DNA of 64,000 bases from a bacterium. GTDB lineage: Bacteria; Verrucomicrobiota; Verrucomicrobiia; Limisphaerales; J093. Both the position numbers and the translations under genes were made by a program. Of the stretch, positions 15,924-25,366 are shown in pieces. Location of the stretch: assembly GCA_021780105.1 (NCBI GenBank), contig JAJXZJ010000064.1:1-64000 (forward strand). Direction: 5' to 3'. The notes under the pieces are model-generated. The model was not told the DNA's origin, ran no database searches, and saw nothing but the letters and a program-made list of their open reading frames with translations. How positions within the stretch are numbered: position 1 is the stretch's first letter; the number at the start of each line of letters is the position of its first letter.

Positions 15924-18440
15924 ATGAACCTGTTTCGATTGATATCGGCGGCCGGCTTGAGCAACCGGCTTGGCGTCGGCGTTGTCACCGCAATGCTCGC
16001 GGCGACACCAGGTCGCGCCGATTCCCCGGCGACCATCACCTTCGACCATTGTCTAGCCATCGGACGGGTCGGACGCAGCGGCCGGTCGCCGGTTCACACG
16101 GACGCCGTCGAAGCACGGATCGTTTCCGGACAATGGCGGCGACCGGCGGCCGGTGACGAACTGCCCATGCCCAACGGCAGTTCGCGGGCCTGGACGCAGA
16201 TCACGACGAACAAGGACGGCTGGTTCGCCGACCGCGCCTTCCGCGAAGGCTACGCCTACCTGCCGGTGACGGTGGCCACGGATCGCGTCATGCTTCTCGA
16301 GGCCACGGGCAACAACATGGCTTACGTGAACGGCGAGCCGCGGGCGGGCGATCCCTACGAATATGGCTACGTGAAGCTGCCGGTGGCGTTGCACGCCGGG
16401 ACGAACGATCTGTTGTTCCAGTGCAGCCGCGGCCGGCTGAAGGTCGCGCTCACCACGCCGCAAGCGCCGGTCAGCTTCAACCTTGGCGATCCGACCCTGC
16501 CGGACCTGATCGCCGGCACGAAGACGAACACCTGGGGTGCTGTCGTCGTGGTAAACGCCACGCCGGAAGCGCAGCAACATCTGGTCATCCGCGCGGCGTT
16601 CGCGGGCGGGGCAACCGTGGATACGGCCGTGCCGGTCATTCCACCGCTCGGCGTGCGCAAGGTTGGATTCCTGCTGCGCGGCAAGGCGCCGCGGTCGGGC
16701 GACAAAGTCGCGTTGCAGCTCACCCTGTTCAACAAGGCCGGCGGGAAGCGAAAAACCCTGGACACCGCCAAAAACGACCTGCGCGTCCGGCGGCCCGAGC
16801 AAACACAGAAGCGCACCTTTGTGAGCGACATTGACGGCAGCGTGCAGTATTGGGCCTTGAATCCGGCGCAGCCCGTCCACCGCAACGACCCGCCGCCGGC
16901 GCTGTTTCTCTCGGTACACGGCGCGAGCGTGGAGGCCATCGGCCAGGCCGACGCCTATTCGCCGAAGACTTGGGGGAACATCGCGGCGCCGACGAACCGC
17001 CGGCCTTATGGCTTCGATTGGGAAGACTGGGGGCGGCTGGACGCACTGGAGGTGTTGCGCCTGGCCACGGCCGAGTTGCATCCGGATCCGCAGCGGATTT
17101 ACCTGACCGGCCATTCGATGGGCGGCCACGGCACCTGGCAACTGGGCGCGCTGTTTCCAGACCGCTTCGCCGCCATCGGCCCCAGTTCCGGCTGGATCAG
17201 CTTTTTCTCCTACGCGGGCGGCCGCCGCTTCACCAACGCGACACCGGTGGAAGCCCTGCTCCAGCGCGCGACCGCGCCCAGCGACACATTGCTGATGGAA
17301 ACGAACTACCTTCAGGCGGGCGTTTACATTCTTCACGGCAGCGCCGACGACAATGTGCCGGTGACGGAGGCACGCCGCATGACGAACGTGCTCGCGCAGT
17401 TCCACCACGACTTCCAATATCACGAACAGCCCGGCGCCGGCCACTGGTGGGATGCCTCGGATGAACCGGGCGCGGATTGCGTGGACTGGGCCCCGCTGTT
17501 CGACTTCTTCGCACGCCATGCCATCCCGACCGACGAGAGCCTGCGCGAGGTGAATTTCACGACGGCCAACCCCGGCGTCTCGGCGACCTGCCACTGGCTG
17601 ACGATCGAACAACAGGTGCATCCGCTGGAGCGCAGCGCCGTGGACGTGCGCTGGGATCCGGGTCTGCGGCGATTCGTGGGCACGACGTTGAACGTCGCGC
17701 GACTCGCCTTGTCGCTGAACCAGATCAAGCCGGGCTCGCCGCTGAAGGTTGAACTCGACGGCCAGACGCTCGACAAAATCCCGTGGCCGGTTGCCGGCCA
17801 ACTCTGGCTGCAAAACGACGCCGGCCAGTGGCGCGTGACGAACGCATTGTCGCCGGCAATGAAAGGGCCGCGCCGCTCGGGGCCGTTCAAGGACGCGTTC
17901 CGGCACCGGATGATGTTCGTTTACGGAACCGCCGGCACGCCTGCGGAAAATGCCTGGGCATCTGCGAAAGCCCGGTTCGACGCGGAAACGTTTTGGTATC
18001 GGGGCAACGGCTCGGTGGACGTGCTTCCCGACACCGCGTTCAACCCGCGTGCCGAGCCGGATCGCGGCGTGATCCTGTATGGCAACGCGGACTCGAATCG
18101 CGCGTGGCCCGCCCTGCTCGGCAACAGCCCCGTGCAGGTGCGACGCGGGAAAGTCACAATCGGCGGGCGGACGTTGTCCGGCGACGACCTGGCGTGCCTG
18201 TTCCTGCGACCGCGCGCCGGCAGCGACGTGGCGTGCGTGGGCGTCGTGGCCGGCACGGGCATCGCCGGCATGAAGCTCACGGACCGGCTGCTGTATTTCC
18301 TCTCCGGCGTGGCGTATCCCGATTGCACGGTCATCGGACCGGACATGCTCAGCGACGATGCGCGCGGCGTCCGCGCCGCCGGCTTTTTCGGCAACGACTG
18401 GAGCGTGGCAAAAGGCGATTTCGCCTGGCGCGACAACTGA
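15924..18440 (+). CDS. Secreted alpha/beta-hydrolase (prolyl-oligopeptidase/esterase type)
   Basis: 838 residues. The N-terminus looks like an export signal (a basic start, then a hydrophobic GVVTAMLAATPGRA stretch). About 350 residues without a recognised domain follow; they include a FNLGDPTLPDLI segment and a beta-rich region that could be a carbohydrate-binding-like module. An alpha/beta-hydrolase domain follows: nucleophile S398 in TGHSMGGHG, acid D475 or D476 in HGSADDNVP, and H507 in GAGHWWD. A further C-terminal part (about 540-838) contains ILYGNADSNRAW and ends with a CTVIGPDML block. It is likely a cell-surface or periplasmic esterase or peptidase. It precedes a convergent CBM9-like gene. 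Confidence 0.78.
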   Translation: MNLFRLISAAGLSNRLGVGVVTAMLAATPGRADSPATITFDHCLAIGRVGRSGRSPVHTDAVEARIVSGQWRRPAAGDELPMPNGSSRAWTQITTNKDGWFADRAFREGYAYLPVTVATDRVMLLEATGNNMAYVNGEPRAGDPYEYGYVKLPVALHAGTNDLLFQCSRGRLKVALTTPQAPVSFNLGDPTLPDLIAGTKTNTWGAVVVVNATPEAQQHLVIRAAFAGGATVDTAVPVIPPLGVRKVGFLLRGKAPRSGDKVALQLTLFNKAGGKRKTLDTAKNDLRVRRPEQTQKRTFVSDIDGSVQYWALNPAQPVHRNDPPPALFLSVHGASVEAIGQADAYSPKTWGNIAAPTNRRPYGFDWEDWGRLDALEVLRLATAELHPDPQRIYLTGHSMGGHGTWQLGALFPDRFAAIGPSSGWISFFSYAGGRRFTNATPVEALLQRATAPSDTLLMETNYLQAGVYILHGSADDNVPVTEARRMTNVLAQFHHDFQYHEQPGAGHWWDASDEPGADCVDWAPLFDFFARHAIPTDESLREVNFTTANPGVSATCHWLTIEQQVHPLERSAVDVRWDPGLRRFVGTTLNVARLALSLNQIKPGSPLKVELDGQTLDKIPWPVAGQLWLQNDAGQWRVTNALSPAMKGPRRSGPFKDAFRHRMMFVYGTAGTPAENAWASAKARFDAETFWYRGNGSVDVLPDTAFNPRAEPDRGVILYGNADSNRAWPALLGNSPVQVRRGKVTIGGRTLSGDDLACLFLRPRAGSDVACVGVVAGTGIAGMKLTDRLLYFLSGVAYPDCTVIGPDMLSDDARGVRAAGFFGNDWSVAKGDFAWRDN

Positions 18441-18464
18441 TTTGCGGAGACGGGCGGCTACCGC

Positions 18465-19559
18465 TTACTCCGACCACACCAGCGCGTCCTGCCGGATGTG
18501 CCACCGCTGCACGTGGCCGTCCGGCAGTTTGACTTGGGCCGTCGCCTCGAAACCGTCGGCGGTTGGCTTCATCGTCGGGGCTGCGACCAGCCCGCGGGCG
18601 AGGTCAGCCGAAAGCTTCAACTCGCCCAGCGATGTCGCCCAACGGTGATGCGCTGCCTGGTAGTCGCGCTGGGCATAGTAAATTTCCTGAAGCGCGTTAC
18701 GCGCCGGCATCGCCGGGTCGGGGACGAATTTCGTTTCGCCGAACGGCTGCCGGGTGAATTGCACGTAGCCCCACTTCTCCGGCCGGTGCATGTCCACGAT
18801 GCCTGGCGGCGACCAGATCCAGTTGTCTTCGCGCGTCCCCGGCACCTTTTCATAGCGGCCGTTCACGATGTTGATCTGCCATTCGACGCGCGAGAAGTCC
18901 ACGCGCCACTGGTCGCCCTCGCCCGGCGGCGTGCGCCGGTGGGCGTATTGGGCGAGCGCCTTCCACGGAAACGCGATTTCCACCGACCAACCCCGGTCGG
19001 TGTCGTCGGCGTTGTTCAGCGTTCCGTCAACGTGGACCGCGGTTTTCAAACCGGGAATCTCCCACTCGTTGAGCGCGGGGCCGCCGTCCTTGTAAGGCTT
19101 CTTGAGCAGCAGATCCCAGCCGGTGTTCAGGGCGTTCATCTCGAACTCGTAATACTCGTGGCTGTCGCCGTTCGGGTCCATGAACACCTCGAAATCGTTG
19201 TCGCGGAAAATCACCGCGTCGTGCTGCGTGATCGTAGCCCAGACCTGCGGCTCCTGTAGTTTCGCCGCCACGTAAAAATACTCGTCGTCCCAGAGCATCT
19301 TGGCGCGGGTGCGAAAGCGCGGCTTGGGCTTCACCGCGCCCTCGATGTCCTGGAAGTCGGCGGTCCACGGCGCACGTTGCCAGTCGGCTTCATCCAGGCG
19401 GCCGTCCACGTTGATCGGACCGGTCGTGTGGTGGCAGACATAGCCTTGGGGCACCATGGGTTTCATCCGCGCCCAGTCGTCGAGGAAACCGGCGTGCAGC
19501 GGCAGGCCGCCGCCAAGCAATCCGAGCACCGTGAGCGTCATCGCCGTATGGATTTTCAT
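18465..19559 (-). CDS. Secreted CBM9-like carbohydrate-binding protein
   Basis: 364 residues from the ATG at 19559 (MKIHTAMTLTVLGLLGGGLPLHAG, Sec signal). The mature part is a CBM9-like domain of the DOMON-like fold: INVDGRLDEADWQRAPWT, FRTRAKMLWDDEYFYVAAKL, DNDFEVFMDPNGD, YYEFEMNALNTGWDLLL, RGWSVEIAFPWKAL, WRVDFSRVEWQI, and NWIWSPPGIVDMHRPEKWGYVQF. This domain is often found in Verrucomicrobia and Planctomycetes proteins annotated as carbohydrate-binding family 9-like. The last 90 residues form a separate helical and beta segment. The frame is open for a further 350 codons upstream, but that part is antisense to the neighbouring plus-strand gene and has no signal peptide. Confidence 0.85.
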   Translation of the reverse strand: MKIHTAMTLTVLGLLGGGLPLHAGFLDDWARMKPMVPQGYVCHHTTGPINVDGRLDEADWQRAPWTADFQDIEGAVKPKPRFRTRAKMLWDDEYFYVAAKLQEPQVWATITQHDAVIFRDNDFEVFMDPNGDSHEYYEFEMNALNTGWDLLLKKPYKDGGPALNEWEIPGLKTAVHVDGTLNNADDTDRGWSVEIAFPWKALAQYAHRRTPPGEGDQWRVDFSRVEWQINIVNGRYEKVPGTREDNWIWSPPGIVDMHRPEKWGYVQFTRQPFGETKFVPDPAMPARNALQEIYYAQRDYQAAHHRWATSLGELKLSADLARGLVAAPTMKPTADGFEATAQVKLPDGHVQRWHIRQDALVWSE

Positions 19560-19766
19560 AACGTCTCGTGTTCTGTCCGGCACCGCCGGGTCGTCGTTCC
19601 CGATTGTTCGCGCCAGATTCATTCTGCCGGCGATGGTGCCTGTGCCGCCGGCCGCGCGCAATCCTGCGTTGTTCTCGGCAGGCAGAGCGGCGACGGGATC
19701 GGCATCGGCTCGGGGCGTGGCCGCATGGCTGGACGGCGAACCCACAAATGCGTTACGTTCCACGCC

Positions 19767-20700
19767 ATGAACAAAGCCACTGGATTCTGGCAACTCGCCG
19801 CCTTCGGCCTCGGTTTGCTGCCCGCCTTGGGCCTGGCGGCGGATGGCCCGCGGCTTCGGGAGATTTCCGAGGGTTTGAAGGGCTACATCCACATGCGCGT
19901 GCCGGCGCCACCGGCCGAATTCGGCTTTGGCGTGAGTTTCTATGCGAGCGCCTGGCCGCTGCTCGAAAAGCCGCTGGCTGGTTTCCAGATCGGCCTGCCG
20001 TCCACGTGGATCATCCCCGACAACCGCAACTTCAACGAGCCGCTCTGTCCCGTCGGCACCATCGGCCGCGACGAGTGGGCGGAGCGCGGGCCGTCGTATC
20101 GCGACGTGTTCCAGACCATCGAAGGCGGCCTGGGCTTCTGGGTGGGCACGCAGTTTGGTTCGACCATTCCCAAGTTCCGCATGAACGGCACGCCGAACTG
20201 TTACTCGGTCGAAATCTCCTCGCCCGGCTGGGGCTTCGGCCGCACCACCGCACTCGCGCCGGACCAGATGGGACTGGCGCAGTTGAGCAACCGCCTGCTG
20301 GTGCCACCGGATGGACTCACCTTCCAACCGGGAACCTGCGGCGAGTTGTTCGGCAACGCGTGGATGGCCCTGCCGTTGATGGCGGCAACAACGAATCACA
20401 CCGGGGCCGAGGGCCGGACCGTTCCAGGCGACGTTGAGCGACGGCACGGTGGTGACATTCGCCTGGTATCGCTTCGTGGACCAGCCATCCCTGCAGTCGC
20501 TCCACCTGAGCACGGACGCGAAGGCGCGGTTACAGAACTTCGCTGAGCGCCTCCACGCGAACTGGTCCACGACGCGCGAATACATGCCGCCGCCGTCGCG
20601 TGGCACACTGGCCGCGCTGGACGGCGCATTGATTGTTGCGCCCCCGCCAGGGCTGGAAGTTGGCTACGTGCCGATCATAACCCGCCAGGCTGCGCGCTGA
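19767..20700 (+). pseudogene. Secreted hypothetical protein, frameshifted
   Basis: The first 215 or so codons from 19767 begin with a Sec signal (MNKATGFWQLAAFGLGLLPALGLAAD) and continue as a beta-rich body (FGFGVSFYASAWPLL, FQIGLPSTWIIPDNRNFNEP, GGLGFWVGTQFGSTIPKF). Near 20405-20420 the coding pattern moves to another frame: GPFQATLSDGTVVTFAWYRF to the stop at 20700, with a gain of one base or loss of two. Together the two parts form one protein of about 310 residues. I do not recognise the family. The sequence could be a real pseudogene or a one-base error. Confidence 0.6.
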
Positions 20701-20784
20701 CTCTCGGCGGACGGCGAGTTCCGGATTTGCATCCGGTCCGTGGCAACGTAGAGTGCGCCCGCACACAGGCTCGTCACGAGCGGC

Positions 20785-23319
20785 GTGAACCAGGACAACA
20801 CACAACGAACCGCGCGTTCGGCTTTTCCGGCCAGATTTCTGCCCGGACTTGTGGTGCTTTTCCTGGGCAGCGGTTGCGCCGCCTTGATCTACGAAATCGT
20901 CTGGCTGCAGCTCCTGCAACTGGTCATCGGCCTGACGGCCGTTTCACTCGGTCTGCTGCTGGGCACGTTCATGGGCGGAATGTGTCTCGGCAGCCTCTTG
21001 CTGCCGCGACTGGTTTCCACGCGACGCCATCCGCTCCGCGTGTATGCGTTGCTGGAACTGGGCATCGGTGCGATCGGCGTCGCGGTGCTCTTCGTGGTTC
21101 CCTGGCTGGGCCGGTTCTACACGGCCGAGGGCGGACCGGGGCTGACGGGAATCCTTCTGCGCGGCATGGTGGCCGCGGTGTGTCTGCTGCCGCCCACGTT
21201 GCTCATGGGCGCCACGCTGCCGGCCATCGCGCGCTGGGTCGAAACGACGCCGCGCGGCGTTTCGTGGCTGGGATTCTTCTACGGCGGCAACATCGTCGGC
21301 GCCGTGTTTGGCTGCCTGTTCGCCGGTTTCTATCTGCTGCGGATCTACAACATGGCCACCGCCACCTACGTCGCGGCGTCCATCAACGTCACGCTGGCGG
21401 CGGTCGCGTTCGGTTTGGCCGGTCGGGCGGGACCCCGGACGCTCGTCGGCCCGACACCGGACGGCGCCCGGCAACACCGGCGCTGGTTCAGCGCGGTTCA
21501 TGTGACGATTGCCCTGTCCGGGCTGACCGCGTTGGGCGCCGAAGTGGTCTGGACCCGCCTGCTGTCCCTGATGTTGGGCGCGACGGTTTACACGTTCTCC
21601 ATCATCCTCGCCGTGTTCCTTATTGGCCTCGGCATCGGCAGCAGCCTCGGTTCCGTGGTGGCCCGCGTGACGGCGCGACCGCGATTCGCGCTCGGCGCCT
21701 GCCAGATGTTGCTGGTAGGTGCGGCGGCGTGGACGGCGTTTGCCATTTCCCGTTCCCTGCCCTACTGGCCCGTCAACCCCGCGCTCGCGTTGAGTCCCTG
21801 GTTCACTTTCCAACTGGACCTAGCGCGTTGCCTGTGGGCCATTCTCCCGGCGGCGGTGCTGTGGGGCGCGAGCTTCCCGCTCGCGCTGGCGGCGGTGGCC
21901 GCGGGCCAGTCCGATGCCGGGCGGCTGGTGGGCGGGGTTTATGCCGCCAACACGGTCGGCGCCATTGTCGGCTCGCTCGCGTTCAGTTTGCTGCTGATCC
22001 CCGCCATCGGCACGCAATCGTGCCAGCGGCTGTTGGTCGCGCTGCCGGCGGTGTCCGCATTATTCATGTTGGTGCCACTCGGCGGTCGTGGGCCAAATCG
22101 CGCCGCTGACGGACCGGATTCAAACCGCCCACGGTGGTCGGCTGCGGCCGGAATTCTCGCCGCGCTGGGCGTTACTGCCCTCCTGACGTGGGGCGTGTCG
22201 TCCGTGCCGTGGGGTGTGGTGGCTTACGGGCGCTACATGGCGACGTTCGGCAACCGGCTGGCGCCAGGGATCGTGCCGGAAAAGGACGTTCCCTCCGGCA
22301 TCGGCGAGCCGGACATCTTCTGCACCTACGTCGGCGAGGGTCTGAACGGCTCGGTGGCGGTGACCAAGTGGCGGTCCGGCATACGGAACTTCCATTCCGC
22401 CGGCAAAGTCCAGGCCTCCACCGACCCGCGCGACATGCGGCTGCAGCGTCTGTTGGGGCACATCTCCGCGCTGGCCCACAAGAAACCCGAATCCGTGCTC
22501 GTCGTGGCCTGTGGCGCCGGCGTTACGGCCGGCACGTTCGTGCCGTATCCCAGCGTCAAACGCATCGTCATTTGCGACATCGAACCGCTGGTGCCGGAGA
22601 AGGTCACGCCGATGTTCGAGCGCGAGAATTACGCCGTGCTAAAGGATCCGCGCACGCAGGTGGTCTTCGACGATGGGCGGCATTTCATCCGCACGACGAA
22701 GGAGAAGTTCGACATCATCACGTCCGACCCCATTGATCCGTGGGTGAAAGGCTGCGCCGCGCTGAACACGGTGGACTACTATGAAATGTGCAAACAACAT
22801 CTCAAGCCGGGCGGCGTAATGAGTCTCTGGTTTCCGCTTTACGAGAGCAATCCCACCACGGCCAAGAGCCTCATCGCCACCTTCTTCAAGGCCTTTCCAA
22901 ACGGCATTCTCTGGAGCAATGACCAGAATGGCGAGGGCTACGACGCCGTGCTTTTCGGCCAGGCGGAGCCAACCAGGATCAACCTGGACGAATGGCAGGA
23001 GCGGTTGAACCGTCCGGACTACGTCAGGGTCAAACAATCGCTCGCCCAGGTGGGCTTCTTCACCGCCACGGACCTCGTGGCCACCTATGCCGGCCAGGCA
23101 TCGGATCTGCGCCCCTGGCTCAACGACGCCCAAATCAACACCGACCAAAACCTGCGTCTGCAATACCTCGCGGGCATGGGACTGAACGATTTCATGGGCA
23201 GCGAACTGCTCGCCCAAATCAGACTCTTCTACCGTTTTCCCACCAACATCGTTTCCGGCTCGGAGCAACGGCTGAAACTGCTGAGGTTCGAACTGGAAGG
23301 CACGCCCACAAACCGGTAG
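20785..23319 (+). CDS. Fused MFS/spermidine-synthase-like membrane protein
   Basis: 844 residues. The N-terminal half (about 1-460) has about 12-14 transmembrane helices in an MFS-like layout (SGCAALIYEIVWLQLL, GGMCLGSLLLPRL, LLMGATLPAIARW). The C-terminal half (about 500-844) has a spermidine-synthase-like Rossmann fold: SVLVVACGAGVTAGTF, IVICDIEPLV, DDGRHFIRTTKEKFDIITSD, and LKPGGVMSLW. The GxGxG nucleotide loop is altered (ACGAGVT), and polyamine activity is not established for this class. Start is GTG at 20785, judged from the conserved N-terminus, with no strong ribosome site. Its stop is directly followed, in frame, by a lamin-tail-domain fragment. Confidence 0.85.
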   Translation: MNQDNTQRTARSAFPARFLPGLVVLFLGSGCAALIYEIVWLQLLQLVIGLTAVSLGLLLGTFMGGMCLGSLLLPRLVSTRRHPLRVYALLELGIGAIGVAVLFVVPWLGRFYTAEGGPGLTGILLRGMVAAVCLLPPTLLMGATLPAIARWVETTPRGVSWLGFFYGGNIVGAVFGCLFAGFYLLRIYNMATATYVAASINVTLAAVAFGLAGRAGPRTLVGPTPDGARQHRRWFSAVHVTIALSGLTALGAEVVWTRLLSLMLGATVYTFSIILAVFLIGLGIGSSLGSVVARVTARPRFALGACQMLLVGAAAWTAFAISRSLPYWPVNPALALSPWFTFQLDLARCLWAILPAAVLWGASFPLALAAVAAGQSDAGRLVGGVYAANTVGAIVGSLAFSLLLIPAIGTQSCQRLLVALPAVSALFMLVPLGGRGPNRAADGPDSNRPRWSAAAGILAALGVTALLTWGVSSVPWGVVAYGRYMATFGNRLAPGIVPEKDVPSGIGEPDIFCTYVGEGLNGSVAVTKWRSGIRNFHSAGKVQASTDPRDMRLQRLLGHISALAHKKPESVLVVACGAGVTAGTFVPYPSVKRIVICDIEPLVPEKVTPMFERENYAVLKDPRTQVVFDDGRHFIRTTKEKFDIITSDPIDPWVKGCAALNTVDYYEMCKQHLKPGGVMSLWFPLYESNPTTAKSLIATFFKAFPNGILWSNDQNGEGYDAVLFGQAEPTRINLDEWQERLNRPDYVRVKQSLAQVGFFTATDLVATYAGQASDLRPWLNDAQINTDQNLRLQYLAGMGLNDFMGSELLAQIRLFYRFPTNIVSGSEQRLKLLRFELEGTPTNR

Positions 23320-23730
23320 TCCGCCTCCAACCAGCACACCGTGGCGGACCCGCAAGGCGACTACGACGACTGGATCGAATTGCGCAACCTGACCGACCAG
23401 GACGTGGACCTCACCGGCCATTATCTCAGCGACGAGCCGAACAATCCGCGCAAGTGGCAGTGCCCCGCCGGCACGACGATCCCGGCCGACGGCTACCTGC
23501 TGATCTGGGCGGATGAGGACGGCTCCAACACACCCGGCCCGCACGCCAGCTTCAAATTGTCAGCCTCGGGCGAGGAACTGTTCCTGCTCGACACCGATGC
23601 CAATCTGAAGGCCGTGCTGGATTCGATCTCGTTTGGTCCGCAGGAAACCGACTGGTCTTACGGCCGCACCGTAGCCGACGCCGACGTGTGGGCCATCATG
23701 GAACCCACGCCTGGTGCGGCGAACAGGTAG
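23320..23730 (+). pseudogene. Lamin-tail domain (LTD) fragment directly after a stop codon
   Basis: Reading on from TAG (23317-23319) in the same frame as the upstream gene gives SASNQHTVADPQG, DYDDWIELRNLT, LTGHYLSDEPNNPRKWQC, PADGYLLIWADE and PTPGAANR*. This is a nearly complete lamin-tail domain with a normal end at 23728-23730. LTD domains usually begin with a short strand of the INEFM type before ASNQHT, and that part is missing. The only start codon is a GTG at 23341 inside the domain, with no ribosome site. Either a remnant of a larger surface protein or a domain that could only be made by readthrough of the upstream stop. LTD domains in this phylum usually sit in large exported CotH or nuclease-type proteins. 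Confidence 0.6.
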
Positions 23731-23785
23731 GCCGGCGAACCGGGGGCGGACTTGGCAGGCCCGCCGCCGCCCTGAGCGACGAATC

Positions 23786-24664
23786 TTACTTCTTCAACCA
23801 ACCCTGCACGTCCAGCCAGTCCGCAAAGCGTTCGATCCAGCGGTCGGAAGGCAGGTGCTGTTGCCGCATGCCGAAGCCGTGTCCGCCCTTGGAATAGAGG
23901 TGCAATTCCGCCGACTTCCCGGCGGCGATCCAATCCTGGTAAATCTGAACGCTCTGCGGCGCCAATCCGAGCGGATCGTCCGACGCCGCCACCACGAAGG
24001 CGGGGGGCGCATCTGCGGGAACCCCATTCCCCTTGAGCGCCCAACTGTAGGCCGCGTAAATCGGCGCCACGAAATCCGGTCGCGTGGCCGCCGTGTAGGT
24101 CATCCCCACCGACATCGCCACGGTGCCGCCCGCGGAAAACCCGATGATGCCGACGCGCTCCGGATTGACGCCCAGCTCGGCCGCGTGCTTCCGCACGTAA
24201 CCCACGGCCGCTTTGCCGTCCGCCGCCGCGAGTTTGACGATGGGGGCCACCACTTGATCCAGCGGTCCGCGGGCCATGACTTCGCGCGTGGGATCGTCCG
24301 TCTTGCATTCCACCAGCCGGTATTTCAGCACGAAGCAGGTGACTCCCTTCTGGTTCAGCCAGCGCGCGACATCGAAACCTTCGCTGTCAATGGACAGGGC
24401 GAAAAACGCCCCGCCGGGGCAGATGACCAGGGCGGTGCCGTTGGCCTTGCCGGCCTCCGGCTGGAAAACCGTCAGGGTCGGATTGGCCACATTGAACACC
24501 ACCCGCGTGTTCCAAAGGTTGGTCCGGTTCTCCTGTTCGGATTGTTTCCAGTCTTCCGAGCCGGGCGCCGGTCCTTCGTAGAGTCGGAGAACCTTGTCCT
24601 GGGCAACGGCATGGAGGCAGCAAAGGGAAAGCAAGATGGCGGCAGCGGTGCGTCGTTGGCTCAT
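23786..24664 (-). CDS. Exported alpha/beta-hydrolase (acetyl esterase-like)
   Basis: 292 residues. A Sec signal (MSQRRTAAAILLSLCCLHAVAQ) precedes an alpha/beta-hydrolase of the BD-FAE/esterase type: oxyanion-type motif ICPGGAFFAL (81-90), nucleophile S177 in IIGFSAGGTVA, acid D229 or D230 in ASDDPLG, and H262 in GGHGFGM. Members deacetylate xylan or other glycans or act on small esters. ATG at 24664 is the first in frame. Downstream is the convergent LTD fragment and upstream is a sugar isomerase pseudogene, so it is likely monocistronic. The substrate is not assigned. Confidence 0.88.
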   Translation of the reverse strand: MSQRRTAAAILLSLCCLHAVAQDKVLRLYEGPAPGSEDWKQSEQENRTNLWNTRVVFNVANPTLTVFQPEAGKANGTALVICPGGAFFALSIDSEGFDVARWLNQKGVTCFVLKYRLVECKTDDPTREVMARGPLDQVVAPIVKLAAADGKAAVGYVRKHAAELGVNPERVGIIGFSAGGTVAMSVGMTYTAATRPDFVAPIYAAYSWALKGNGVPADAPPAFVVAASDDPLGLAPQSVQIYQDWIAAGKSAELHLYSKGGHGFGMRQQHLPSDRWIERFADWLDVQGWLKK

Positions 24665-24708
24665 GGGCGTTGACTTTTGGCCACGCCTGATGGGTCGTCA
24701 ACCCGAAA

Positions 24709-25280
24709 TCAAACCGGTTGGCAGGAGCCGGTCAGCGCCATCTGGCGCAAGAATTCCGCGCTCGGCCGGAGGGTCGCGAAATCCATTTCGACGAAGTAGT
24801 TCTTCACCCCGCCGCTCCGGGTCGCGGCAAAGAGTTTCTGCCAGTCAATGATGCCCTTCCCGATCGGCACCGCCTGCGGCTTGTTCGTCGTTGACCAGAC
24901 GGAAAGGTGCAGCGAAATGAACCGTCCCGGATACTTGGTCGGGAACGCGGCCGGTTCATAACCGGGGGCCGCCACCGCAACCTGGAATTGCATCTTGATC
25001 AGGTCTGGATCGAGCCGGCCGATGATGGCATCGTAGATGAGGCGCCATCGAGTTGCTTGAACTCAAAATGGTGGTTGTGAATCCGAGTTGCGATCCCGCT
25101 TGTTGGGTGCGGGCGCCCGGGCTGGTTGATTTCGTCGCACGCGTGCAGCCAGTCGGCCAGCGTGGCTTCCGGCTTGAACCAGAAGCCCGAGGCGATCATC
25201 TGGGCAAGCCCCAGTTAGTGCGCAAACGCCATCCGCTCGTCGAGGGGCGCCTTCAGTTCCCGGAATGAGTCATGGCAGCT
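24709..25280 (-). pseudogene. Sugar phosphate isomerase/epimerase (xylose-isomerase-like TIM barrel), broken
   Basis: A minus-strand reading shows the C-terminal two thirds of a TIM-barrel isomerase: LKAPLDERMAFAH, LGLAQMIASGFWFKPEATLADWL, TRIHNHHFEFKQLDGA, YDAIIGRLDPDLI, KMQFQVAVA, PGRFISLHLSVWS, GKGIIDWQKLF and KNYFVEMDF. It carries an in-frame TAA (after AFAH, near 25215) and a single-base frameshift near 25045 between QLDGA and LIYDAI. The N-terminal third is absent. The IHNHHFEF motif is typical of this family. It lies beside a Gfo/Idh/MocA gene, a frequent partner in sugar pathways. Two separate lesions argue for true decay. Confidence 0.75.
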
Positions 25281-25366
25281 TGGGCACTTGTGGCGGTGCC
25301 AGTGAAGGGGACTTCTCGTGGGATTCGCAGTTCGTTCGGACTTGGTGTTCGGTTTAATAAAGCCCC

